DNA of 15,596 bases, taken from UBA6220 sp937870835 (GTDB lineage Bacteria > Patescibacteriota > Minisyncoccia > Minisyncoccales > Minisyncoccaceae). A program made the translations under genes and the position numbers. The stretch is taken from NCBI GenBank assembly GCA_035421265.1, contig DAOLWP010000014.1:1-15596 (forward strand), in the 5' to 3' direction. A model generated the notes under the pieces. It saw only the letters and a program-made list of their open reading frames with translations, did no database searches and was not told where the DNA came from. This document shows, one piece after another, positions 7,625 to 14,463 of this stretch (within the stretch, counting starts at the first letter, position 1; each line of letters begins with the position of its first letter).

Positions 7625-7708
7625 TTTAGTGGACAAGTGGACATTTTAGTGGACAAATTTAGTGGACAGATTTGTCCACTAAAATGTCCGGAAAAAGCTT
7701 AGTGGACA
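7560..7708. repeat. Right decamer array (TGTCCACTAA x9)
   Basis: Exact minus-strand copies (TTAGTGGACA) start at 7572, 7585, 7615, 7626, 7646, 7659 and 7699, and exact plus-strand copies at 7599 and 7673. Degenerate copies lie at 7560, 7636 and 7685. Most copies therefore point the opposite way from the left array, as expected for mirrored halves. The last copy ends ten bases before the -35 of the promoter of the downstream yraN-plsY unit, so a protein bound here could affect that promoter. Confidence 0.9.
7565..7684 (+). repeat. 46-bp tandem-type direct repeat inside the right array
   Basis: 7565-7610 and 7639-7684 are identical over 46 bases, offset by 74. Each holds three full decamers in the order -, -, +. 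The left array has no equivalent second copy, so the right side has expanded by duplication after, or independently of, formation of the inverted repeat. Confidence 0.85.
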
Positions 7709-7717
7709 AAAAATATT

Positions 7718-7746
7718 TTGCTATTTTGTCCAGCTTGAGATATAAT
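7718..7746 (+). promoter_or_regulatory. Promoter of the yraN-plsY-carS unit
   Basis: TTGCTA (7718-7723) and a perfect TATAAT (7741-7746) are separated by 17 bases. Transcription would start near 7753, giving a leader of only about 13 bases before the ATG at 7766. A second TATAAT at 7753-7758 lacks a good -35. Confidence 0.6.
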
Positions 7747-7765
7747 CTTAAATATAATTTAACCT

Positions 7766-8179
7766 ATGTCTCAAAATTCAACTACTAAAATTGGGCAAAT
7801 AGGGGAGATGGTAGCCTTAAAATATCTTCAAAAAAATCACTACAAAATCTTGGATAGAAATTTTTATATTACCAGTCGCCTGACAAATAAAAAAATAGGT
7901 GAAATAGATATAATTGCTCGCTATAAGAAAATCTATGTTTTTATTGAAGTTAAATCTAAAACTAAAATTGGCCGACCTCTAGTTCCTTTAGAAGCTAAAA
8001 TCAATTCACCTAAAAAGAAACGGCTAATCCGAGTTGCTGAAAATTGGCTTAAAAAACATAAACTGCCTTTGACCACGCCCCGACAAATTGATATAATAAT
8101 AATCACCTTAGATTTAAATCAGAAAAAAGCTTATCTTAAACATTATAAAAACGCTATTGAAGATTTTAATTTCAAATGA
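7766..8179 (+). CDS. yraN: YraN/UPF0102 family nuclease-like protein
   Basis: A 137-residue protein of normal length for the YraN family, which has a PD-(D/E)XK nuclease-type fold related to Holliday-junction resolvases; its exact cellular role is not established. Visible family features: GQIGEMVALKYL (10-21, Glu14 conserved), RNFY (31-34), GEIDIIAR (45-52, with the metal-binding Asp48), IYVFIEVK (56-63, with the EVK of the active site) and RQIDIIII (106-113). The catalytic residues Glu14, Asp48, Glu61 and Lys63 all appear present. The start at 7766 fits the family N-terminus and a promoter 20 bases upstream. It overlaps the next gene, plsY, by four bases (ATGA), so translation is probably coupled. 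It is first in the unit and directly follows the right decamer array. Confidence 0.92.
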   Translation: MSQNSTTKIGQIGEMVALKYLQKNHYKILDRNFYITSRLTNKKIGEIDIIARYKKIYVFIEVKSKTKIGRPLVPLEAKINSPKKKRLIRVAENWLKKHKLPLTTPRQIDIIIITLDLNQKKAYLKHYKNAIEDFNFK

Positions 8180-8787
8180 ATCAACAATTATTACTTATCT
8201 TATTATTAATTTTTGGCTATTTGGCCGGGTCAATACCATTCGGCTATCTTATTAGCAAAACTAAAAATATTGATATTCGGAAAAAGGGGAGTGGTGCAAC
8301 TGGGGCAACCAATGTTATGCGGACAGTTGGTTTTAAGCAGGGGATTGTGGTGGCTATTTTGGATATTGCCAAAGCTATCCTGCCTATATATATAGGAAGC
8401 TTGTATTTTGAACCTGGTTGGCAAATGGCTTTAATTAGCCTCGCCCCTGTTTTTGGTCATATCTTTCCTGTTTGGTTAAACTTCAAAGGCGGAAAGGGGA
8501 TAACTGTTATATTTGCCTCAATGATTATGATTTTGGGCTGGAAATATTTTTTAATTTTCTTAATAGCTTGGGCGATTTTGCTTGTTTGTATACAATATAT
8601 GAGTTTAACTAATTTAATTGCTATTTTAGCTATTCCATTTTTATTTTGGTACAAAACCAGATTTTATGCTTATTGTCCGGTGTATGTGGGATTGGGATTT
8701 ATTTATGTTATAATAGTCTGGTGGGCGCATCGAGAAAATATCAAACGACTAAGAGAGGGAACGGAGACTAAAATTATTAAATTTTAA
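8176..8787 (+). CDS. plsY: Acyl-phosphate:glycerol-3-phosphate acyltransferase PlsY
   Basis: PlsY is a membrane enzyme that moves an acyl group from acyl-phosphate to the sn-1 position of glycerol-3-phosphate, making lysophosphatidic acid. This 203-residue copy is the most canonical of three in the window. It has GSIPFGYLISK (18-28), the first active-site motif KKGSGATGATNVMR (36-49, Ser and Arg kept; the usual Asn after GSG is Ala), LDIAKA in place of LDxxKG (62-67), GHIFPVWLNFKGGKG (94-108), and the C-terminal HRENIKRLREGTE (185-197) with the expected Asn and Glu. Hydrophobic segments fit a multi-pass protein. The start overlaps the yraN stop by four bases. It is followed after 11 bases by the CarS-like gene, which could act on the downstream product phosphatidic acid. 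This is the copy most likely to carry the housekeeping reaction. Confidence 0.95.
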   Translation: MNQQLLLILLLIFGYLAGSIPFGYLISKTKNIDIRKKGSGATGATNVMRTVGFKQGIVVAILDIAKAILPIYIGSLYFEPGWQMALISLAPVFGHIFPVWLNFKGGKGITVIFASMIMILGWKYFLIFLIAWAILLVCIQYMSLTNLIAILAIPFLFWYKTRFYAYCPVYVGLGFIYVIIVWWAHRENIKRLREGTETKIIKF

Positions 8788-8798
8788 ATATTTATCGT

Positions 8799-9356
8799 AT
8801 GCCTTATCTTCAATATATTGGCTCGTTAATATATTTTTTTGCCCCGGCTTATGTTGCTAATGCTATGCCGCCCTTGCTTCAAAAAGTTAATTTTTTGGCG
8901 CAACCAATTGATAATAATAAACAATTATGGGGTATGCCAATATTAGGCAACCATAAAACTTGGCGCGGGGCTGTGGCAGAACTTTTAACTTGCTCTATAT
9001 TCACAGAATTACTTTTTACCATAAACTCTCATTATCAATTAGGTATTTATGAAACTATTGGTTTTCCTTCTTATGCTCAGTACAATGGCTTTCTTTTTGG
9101 ATTACGGCTTGGAGCGGGCATTGTTTTTGGAGACCTCTTTTTTGCTTTTATAAAGCGTCGACTCAAACTAAAACCCGGCTTTCCTTTTATTCCTTTTGAC
9201 CAAACTAATTACGCACTCGGCGCTTGCCTATTTTTAGAACCAACTTTGAATTTAGGCGCCAAATTTTGGTTGACTTTATTTGTTTTAACTTTTATAATTC
9301 ATATTGTCTTTAACCGAATTGGGTATAATTTAGGCTTGCATAAAGCTAAATGGTAA
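8799..9356 (+). CDS. CarS-like CDP-lipid synthase (CDP-archaeol synthase family)
   Basis: A 185-residue membrane protein of the CarS/DUF46 family. In archaea CarS transfers CTP onto unsaturated archaetidic acid to give CDP-archaeol; it is distantly related to bacterial CdsA. Seen here: PAYVANAMPPLL (16-27), GNHKTWRG (50-57), GDLFFAFIKRR (111-121) with KPG just after (125-127), PFDQTNY (132-138), and the typical NRIGYNLGLHKAKW end. These match the family's conserved Asn-Pro, HKTWRG, GD...KRR and DQ motifs, so the active site looks intact. Length and membrane pattern are normal. In this bacterial setting, next to plsY, the likely substrate is phosphatidic acid (that is, a CdsA role), but the substrate cannot be read from the sequence. 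It lies 11 bases after plsY and 84 before the next gene. Confidence 0.88.
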   Translation: MPYLQYIGSLIYFFAPAYVANAMPPLLQKVNFLAQPIDNNKQLWGMPILGNHKTWRGAVAELLTCSIFTELLFTINSHYQLGIYETIGFPSYAQYNGFLFGLRLGAGIVFGDLFFAFIKRRLKLKPGFPFIPFDQTNYALGACLFLEPTLNLGAKFWLTLFVLTFIIHIVFNRIGYNLGLHKAKW

Positions 9357-9440
9357 GATAAGCTAAAAAAACCTAAACTAAAACATACAAAACTGCCCAA
9401 TTAAAAAATAATAAACTAAATAAATAAAATAAAGCAAAAA

Positions 9441-10085
9441 ATGACAAATTTAACTAATGCTTTCACCCAATATATTTTAAACAATGCTCCCAATCTGCTC
9501 TGGGGTTTATTTATTTTGTTCCTCGGCTATTTAATTTCGCTTAAAATTAAAAAAATTGCCATTAATCTTTTCAATAAAATTAGATTAAACCAAATGGCTA
9601 AGTCGCTCGGCTGGGAAACTTTTTTAGACCGCTACGACTTAGATATTGCTAAAGTTTTTGGAGTTTTAATTGAGATTCTTTTTATTTTGCTTTTCTTAAC
9701 GGTTTTCTTTGATATTGTCGGATTAGAGCAAGCCGATTCAATTTTAATGGCAATTATCAATTATTATCCTAACATCTTAATCTCTATCGTTATTTTTATC
9801 TTTGCTATTTATATCGCTAATTTTTCTAAAAAAATTGTTTTAGTCAGTTTAGAAAAACAAAAAATAACTTATTCTGGAATTTTAGGCGATATCTTAGCTG
9901 GCGCGACTTGGATTCTGGCTGTCCTTTCTATACTTTACCAACTAAAAATTGTTCCGACTTTAGTTTTAAGTATTTTTATTGGCATCGTAGCTCTCTTGGT
10001 TTTGTCTTTTGGTTTAGCATTTGGATTGGGTGGCAAGGATTTAGCTAAAAAATTATTAGAAGATTGGAAAAATCAGATTAAATAA
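9441..10085 (+). CDS. MscS-related integral membrane protein without the cytoplasmic vestibule
   Basis: A 214-residue protein with about five membrane helices (roughly 18-36, 72-94, 106-127, 148-168, 172-197). The spacing and the closing LSFGLAFGLGGKDLAKKLLE (188-207) match the 'conserved TM helix' repeats of small mechanosensitive-channel-related proteins; in true MscS the glycine-rich pore helix leads into a beta domain and a C-terminal cage, and both are absent here. A basic segment (35-54) follows helix 1. It may form a simple channel that responds to membrane tension, but this is inferred. It is the last gene of the yraN-plsY-carS unit and is followed by a terminator six bases after its stop. 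No promoter was recognised in the 84-base gap before it. Confidence 0.75.
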   Translation: MTNLTNAFTQYILNNAPNLLWGLFILFLGYLISLKIKKIAINLFNKIRLNQMAKSLGWETFLDRYDLDIAKVFGVLIEILFILLFLTVFFDIVGLEQADSILMAIINYYPNILISIVIFIFAIYIANFSKKIVLVSLEKQKITYSGILGDILAGATWILAVLSILYQLKIVPTLVLSIFIGIVALLVLSFGLAFGLGGKDLAKKLLEDWKNQIK

Positions 10086-10093
10086 AATATAAA
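10064..10093 (+). promoter_or_regulatory. Promoter candidate for the FakA-FakB-PlsY unit
   Basis: TTGGAA (10064-10069) and TATAAA (10088-10093) are 18 bases apart. Initiation near 10100 would begin inside the terminator hairpin, so the new transcript would lack its left arm and escape termination, with about 24 bases of leader before the ATG at 10124. This explains how a gene can begin six bases after a terminator, but the match is only moderate. Confidence 0.35.
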
Positions 10094-10117
10094 AGGAAGT
10101 TTTAACAGCTTCCTTTT
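10091..10117 (+). terminator. Terminator between the two + strand units
   Basis: AAAAGGAAG (10091-10099) pairs over nine bases with CTTCCTTTT (10109-10117) around a 9-base loop, ending in a run of five T. It ends the yraN-plsY-carS-channel unit. The next start codon follows after six bases, which is unusually tight. Confidence 0.7.
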
Positions 10118-10123
10118 TCAACT

Positions 10124-11935
10124 ATGGAAAAAATTACCCATCAAGAACTGCAAAAAATGTTTATCTTTTCCGCCCAAAGATTGGAAAAAGATAAGGAACA
10201 GGTTAACAAAATTAATGTATTCCCAGTGCCGGACCAAGACACTGGCTCAAATTTAGCTGCCACCCTAAGGGGGGTGGAAACCGCGTTAGAAGAAAAAAAA
10301 TTTGAATCAATGGAAGAATTTGGCAACACGGTTTTGGACGCAGTTTTAACAGCCGCTCAGGGCAACACCGGTATTATTTATGCTGGCTTTTTAGCTGGCT
10401 TTATTCCAACCTTAGGCAATCTTGACAATATAGATGCTCAAATTTTAAGCTCAGCTTTTCAAAAGGGTTATGAACGCGCTAAAAGCGCCATCCAAAATCC
10501 CAAAGAGGGAACTATTTTAGATGTAATTAAGGCTTTTGCTGATACTTTTCAAAATGAAGCTCAGCGCGAAAAAGATATCTTAAAAATATTTAGTCAGGCT
10601 TTTAAGGCGGCCAATAAAGCCCTCTTAGAAACTCCGGAAAAAATGGAACTCTTAAAAAGGGCGGGCGTAGTTGATGCTGGCGGTTTGGGTTTTTTAATGG
10701 TTTTAGAAACATTTTTAGATACGCTCGCCGAACAAACCGACGCGGCCTCAATTAAACCTTTAACTTTAGAAGAGGAGGAAGAATCAGCAACCCGCAAATA
10801 TGTGCAAATTCTATCTAACCGATTTGAAGTAGTAGCTTTAATGCGTCGCACCGATGTTAATGAATCAGAAATTCGTAATCGCTTAAAATATATTGGAAAT
10901 TGTTTGGATATTGTCCAAATAGGTGAGCGCACCAAAATTCATATCCATACCGATGAGCCCTACGAAGTCCGCGATATAATTTCTAAAATGGGAGCAGTGG
11001 AAAATTTACGCATTCAAGATATGGCCATGGAGATTGTGGGTGCAGAATCAGTCCTTAAAAATACATCTATTGGCATTGTTATTGATGAGCGCGCTGGTCT
11101 TACCCAAAAAATAATCCAACATTATAATATTGAGGTTATCCCTCTTAAAATAAATTGGCCCGAAGAAGAAACCTTAAGCGGCGAAAATGTTTGTGAAAAA
11201 ATCAAAGAGGCAAAGAAAAAGGGTGTTAATGTTAAACCAACAATTAAATCAATTTCCCCGGAGTTTTTCTTAGAATCTTACAAAAAACAATTAGAAAAGT
11301 TTGAAAATGTTATATGCATTGTCAGCAGTGCAAAATTGTCTGACAATTACATTTCTGCCCTTAAAGCCAAAGAACAATTGCCATTAGAACAAAGAGAGAA
11401 TGTTTATGTTATTAATTCCCAACATATTAGCGCTGGTCAATCTTTAGCGGTTTTGGAAGCTTTGGATTTAATTCAAGAACAACGCAAAATTAAAGAAGTA
11501 ATCAAACGATTAGAGGCGGCTATTCCCAATATCCATTTTTTGGGCATATTGGAAAGATCACAATGGTGGAAAGACAAACCTGACAGCCGAACTTGGTTTA
11601 AAAAAGAAAAGTCTCAACAAAAAGAACTAAAAAAGGAATATTTGTTAATAGAAGCAAAAAATGGCCAAATTATCCCAAAAGAAAAAATAAAATCAAAAGA
11701 TTTTGCAGAAATTCTTTTTAGAAAAATTGAGCGTCTAACTCGCCGTAATTTAGCAGCTGGACAAAGATTAAGGGTAGTAATTGCGCACGGCGATAACCCT
11801 GAAGAAGCAGAAAGATTAAAAGCTAAATTAAAAACCACCAAGAAAGCTGAAATCTCTTTTATCGGTTTAACTGATCCAGTTACAAGTATTAACGCTTGCC
11901 CGCAAAGCTTATTTATGGGCTGGATTATAAAATAA
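10124..11935 (+). CDS. FakA-like fatty acid kinase fused to a degenerate DegV domain
   Basis: A 603-residue cytoplasmic protein. Residues 1-205 are a DAK2 (DhaL-type) ATP-binding kinase domain: NKINVFPVPDQDTGSN (28-43, the Asp residues that bind Mg-ATP; the usual PDGDTG has Gln for Gly), AAQGNTG (77-83) and VVDAGGLGF (182-190). After an acidic linker (215-222), residues 226-305 resemble the FakA middle domain, with KIHIHTDEP (271-279); the Cys of the usual YCTE motif is not seen. Residues 315-603 resemble DegV/FakB rather than the usual FakA C-terminus, but have lost the fatty-acid signatures: TSQPS reads IKSIS, SxLSGTY reads AKLSDNY, and HTGPGT reads CPQSLF. FakA phosphorylates fatty acid held by FakB, giving acyl-phosphate for PlsY. 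Two intact FakB-like genes follow after 12 and 37 bases. Start chosen because it matches the family N-terminus. Confidence 0.88.
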   Translation: MEKITHQELQKMFIFSAQRLEKDKEQVNKINVFPVPDQDTGSNLAATLRGVETALEEKKFESMEEFGNTVLDAVLTAAQGNTGIIYAGFLAGFIPTLGNLDNIDAQILSSAFQKGYERAKSAIQNPKEGTILDVIKAFADTFQNEAQREKDILKIFSQAFKAANKALLETPEKMELLKRAGVVDAGGLGFLMVLETFLDTLAEQTDAASIKPLTLEEEEESATRKYVQILSNRFEVVALMRRTDVNESEIRNRLKYIGNCLDIVQIGERTKIHIHTDEPYEVRDIISKMGAVENLRIQDMAMEIVGAESVLKNTSIGIVIDERAGLTQKIIQHYNIEVIPLKINWPEEETLSGENVCEKIKEAKKKGVNVKPTIKSISPEFFLESYKKQLEKFENVICIVSSAKLSDNYISALKAKEQLPLEQRENVYVINSQHISAGQSLAVLEALDLIQEQRKIKEVIKRLEAAIPNIHFLGILERSQWWKDKPDSRTWFKKEKSQQKELKKEYLLIEAKNGQIIPKEKIKSKDFAEILFRKIERLTRRNLAAGQRLRVVIAHGDNPEEAERLKAKLKTTKKAEISFIGLTDPVTSINACPQSLFMGWIIK

Positions 11936-11947
11936 AATAATAAAATT

Positions 11948-12844
11948 ATGAAAACTAAAAATGAAAACAAAAAGACAATTGGTTTAGTCTCTGACGATAT
12001 GGGCGATTTGCCCGAGGATCTAATTAACAATAACAATATTTCTATTGTTCCTTTTAAGATTGATTATGGTAATTTAGCCCAATTTCCAGGTGATGTATAC
12101 CAAAAAATTAGGGCTGCGGAAAAAGAGGGGATAGCTTCACTTATAAAAACATCCCAACCTTCTATTAATGATTTCCTGAAAGTATTCCGCGAAAAATTAG
12201 AATACTATGAAAAGATTCTATGTTTTACTTTTAGTTCTAAGCTTTCCGGCGCTTATAATTCAGCGCTTCAAGCAGTTAAGTTTTTGCCAGCTGAAGCGCA
12301 AAAACAAGTTTATGTTTTTGATACTTTAGCAGGCAGCGCAAGCAAAGGACTAATGACTTTAAGGGCAGCTCAATTAGTTCAAAACGCTCAATTAAAATTT
12401 GACGAAATTATTCAATTTTTACAAAAAAACATTGCTAATTTTAAGTTAGTAGCTACTTATGATAAGCCAAAATGGATTGAAGCAAGCGGCCGCTTGCCCA
12501 GCTTTATTCCTTTTGCTCTCAATCAAGCTGAAGCTCGTCATATTAAACCAATGTTTACTTTAAAAGACGGCAAACTAAGCATTCTTGGTTTCAAAAAAAC
12601 ACTGAATGGTGTTGCCGCCGCGCTTTTTGAAGAATTTGAGAAACAAACTAAATCAATTAGAAAAACAGGTCAAAAAATAAAGGTAGCTATTACTCACGCT
12701 GATAATCCAACTGAATTAGAAAAATTAAAAAATTTAATCAAAAATTCTCAGCATAATCTTGAATTAGTTTATACAAATTTAATATGTTTCCCAATCGGCG
12801 GGCATGTCGGTCCGGGAACATTATTGCTCGGCTGGGAACAATAA
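11948..12844 (+). CDS. DegV/FakB-like fatty-acid-binding protein 1
   Basis: A 298-residue DegV-family (EDD-fold) protein. Family members bind a fatty acid in a buried pocket; those that work with FakA hold its carboxyl group for phosphorylation. Seen: IGLVSDDMGDLP (11-22), KTSQPSINDF (67-76), FSSKLSGAYNSA (95-106), DTLAGSASKG (125-134), EASGRLP (178-184), ITHADN (248-253) and GGHVGPGTLLLGW (284-296). The Thr/Ser of TSQPS, Ser of SSKLSG and His286 expected to contact the carboxyl are all kept, so binding is likely intact. Length is normal. It starts 12 bases after the kinase gene with no Shine-Dalgarno motif, and the pair is probably co-transcribed. Which chain length or unsaturation it prefers cannot be told from the sequence. 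It is moderately similar to the next gene, so the two are old paralogues. Confidence 0.92.
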   Translation: MKTKNENKKTIGLVSDDMGDLPEDLINNNNISIVPFKIDYGNLAQFPGDVYQKIRAAEKEGIASLIKTSQPSINDFLKVFREKLEYYEKILCFTFSSKLSGAYNSALQAVKFLPAEAQKQVYVFDTLAGSASKGLMTLRAAQLVQNAQLKFDEIIQFLQKNIANFKLVATYDKPKWIEASGRLPSFIPFALNQAEARHIKPMFTLKDGKLSILGFKKTLNGVAAALFEEFEKQTKSIRKTGQKIKVAITHADNPTELEKLKNLIKNSQHNLELVYTNLICFPIGGHVGPGTLLLGWEQ

Positions 12845-12852
12845 GATATAAT
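12824..12852 (+). promoter_or_regulatory. Internal promoter candidate before the second FakB-like gene
   Basis: TTGCTC (12824-12829), inside the end of the preceding gene, and a perfect TATAAT (12847-12852) are 17 bases apart. Initiation near 12859 would leave a leader of about 23 bases. The layout resembles the promoter at 7718-7746. It would let the second FakB and the PlsY pair be expressed apart from the kinase. Confidence 0.4.
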
Positions 12853-12881
12853 ATAAATTAGAAAAATTAATTTTAACTCTT

Positions 12882-13769
12882 ATGAAAAATACAGCAATAA
12901 TTATAGACACAAGCGCTCCATTTCCTCCGGAACTAATTAAAAAATTTGGTTTTATATCAGTAGATTTTAAAATTGACTGGGATGACCAAGACAAAATTCC
13001 CGGCAACGCTCTCTACGAAAAGATGAGAACCGCTAAAAAAATGGGTATTAAAACTACTCCCAAAACTTCTCAACCATCTATAGGTGTCTTTAAAAAAGCT
13101 TTTGAAGACGGCCTAAATAAAGCGTCTTCTGTTATTGCCATTACCATTAGTTCTGGATTATCAGGCACTTATAACTCAGCTCTCCAAGCAAAGAATATGT
13201 TTGACGAAATTACTCAAAAGAAAATTTTTGTTATTGATTCATATACTGTAGACTGCGCGGAAGCTCTTTTGGTTTTAATTGCCGCGGAAATGGACGAGAA
13301 AGGATTTTCAGCTGAAGAAATTGTTAAAAACATAGAAGAATCAAAAGACCAAGCAAAATTATTCGGAATGATAGAAAGCCCATTTTGGTTAGAAGCTGGC
13401 GGAAGACTAAGCCATAACCTCGCTGTATTGATGGAACAGGTCCAAAAAATTGGATTAAGGCCTGTTTTATCAGTTGTTGATGGGGTAGTAAAAGCAGCTA
13501 ACTTTAAAATGCAAGCTAAAGATACTGCTGAAGCCCTTTTCAAACAATTAGACGCCGCTACTAATAAAATAATCCAAAAGGGTGGAAAAATCCGGGTTGT
13601 TATTACTCATTTTGACAATTTAACCGAGGCTGAAAAATTAAAAAATTTAATTCAAAAAGAACGGCCTCAAATAAAAATAGATTTTATTAATATAATGGGT
13701 CCAGTTATCGCTTGCCACACTGGCCCCGGCACTCTGCTAGTAGGTTACGCAGAAGATAAATATAACTAA
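12882..13769 (+). CDS. DegV/FakB-like fatty-acid-binding protein 2
   Basis: A 295-residue DegV-family protein, the more canonical of the two. Motifs: IIIDTSAPFP (6-15), TTPKTSQPSIGVF (58-70), TISSGLSGTYNSA (88-100), DSYTVDCAEA (119-128, where the usual Gly after Ser is replaced), EAGGRLS (171-177), ITHFDN (241-246) and GPVIACHTGPGTLLVG (273-288). The Thr, Ser and His279 that hold the fatty-acid carboxyl are present. It should present fatty acid to the kinase encoded two genes upstream and deliver acyl-phosphate to PlsY. Two FakBs with different acyl preferences occur in Staphylococcus aureus; a similar division of labour is possible here. The gene begins 37 bases after the previous stop and may have its own promoter; it ends ten bases before the first of the two divergent plsY copies. 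Confidence 0.93.
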   Translation: MKNTAIIIDTSAPFPPELIKKFGFISVDFKIDWDDQDKIPGNALYEKMRTAKKMGIKTTPKTSQPSIGVFKKAFEDGLNKASSVIAITISSGLSGTYNSALQAKNMFDEITQKKIFVIDSYTVDCAEALLVLIAAEMDEKGFSAEEIVKNIEESKDQAKLFGMIESPFWLEAGGRLSHNLAVLMEQVQKIGLRPVLSVVDGVVKAANFKMQAKDTAEALFKQLDAATNKIIQKGGKIRVVITHFDNLTEAEKLKNLIQKERPQIKIDFINIMGPVIACHTGPGTLLVGYAEDKYN

Positions 13770-13779
13770 AATATAAAAT

Positions 13780-14460
13780 ATGTCTCTTTCTTTAATTGCT
13801 TTAATTGCTTATCTAATTGGTTCAATCCCTTTTGCTTTTGTTATTAATAAACTTTTTTTTCACCAAGACCCGCGTGAGACTGGGTCAGGTAATATCGGCG
13901 CTCTTAATACTTTAAGAATTGGACTCAAAAAAGGAAATAAAATTAGCGCTGTCCTCGCCTTTATCGCTGTCTTTTTTTTAGATGGCTTGAAGGGGGCGGT
14001 AATGCTTTGGCTTGCTCAAAATTTTTTAACTTTACCAGATTACCAACCCGATACTTTAATTGTTTTGGGAACAGCGGCCTTGTTTGTAGTTTTAGGACAT
14101 AATTATTCGCTTTATCTCAAATTTCAAGGCGGTCGCGGAGCAGCTACTTTTATGGGAATGTTGATTTATTTAGATTGGCGCTTATTTTTAGTGTGGGGAA
14201 TAGCGACCTTGTTAGGAATGATAATAGCGGAAATATTATCCGGCCATGCTTGGAATAAAAAATTAATTAAAAACGCTTTTAATAATCAAATGATTGGCCG
14301 GCTGGGGGGAGAAGTTTTGGGGTTAATTCTAATTTATTGTTTCAACCGCAAAATATTTTTCATTTTAGCTTTACCTCAGCTTTTTATTCTAATCGCACAT
14401 AAAACCCGGCTACAAGAACAAATTAAAAATATAAAAAATAAGACCTATCTCAAAAAATAA
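13780..14460 (+). CDS. Divergent PlsY paralogue A
   Basis: A 226-residue multi-pass membrane protein of the PlsY family. It keeps GSIPFAFVINK (14-24), the first motif almost complete as TGSGNIGALNTLR (34-46), LDGLKG (67-72) and GHNYSLYLKFQGGRGAAT (106-123, with Lys of GGKG changed to Arg). The third motif, HRxNIxRLxxGxE in PlsY, is replaced by AHKTRLQEQIKNIKN, so the Asn and Glu expected there are gone. It also carries a longer loop between the last membrane segments (about 155-178). Acyl-phosphate transfer is plausible but altered acceptor use is likely. It follows the second FakB after ten bases and precedes the next PlsY-like gene by three, so all are one unit. Confidence 0.85.
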   Translation: MSLSLIALIAYLIGSIPFAFVINKLFFHQDPRETGSGNIGALNTLRIGLKKGNKISAVLAFIAVFFLDGLKGAVMLWLAQNFLTLPDYQPDTLIVLGTAALFVVLGHNYSLYLKFQGGRGAATFMGMLIYLDWRLFLVWGIATLLGMIIAEILSGHAWNKKLIKNAFNNQMIGRLGGEVLGLILIYCFNRKIFFILALPQLFILIAHKTRLQEQIKNIKNKTYLKK

Positions 14461-14463
14461 ACA

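Noticed and set aside
6386..7708. CRISPR array
   Set aside because: The repeat unit is only 10 bases, in both directions, with 2-10 base gaps that are not unique spacers, and no cas gene is near.
245..8179. Recoded TGA (Gly or Trp), as in some CPR lineages
   Set aside because: TGA ends the secreted-protein gene and the yraN gene at family-expected lengths, and Trp is encoded by TGG throughout.
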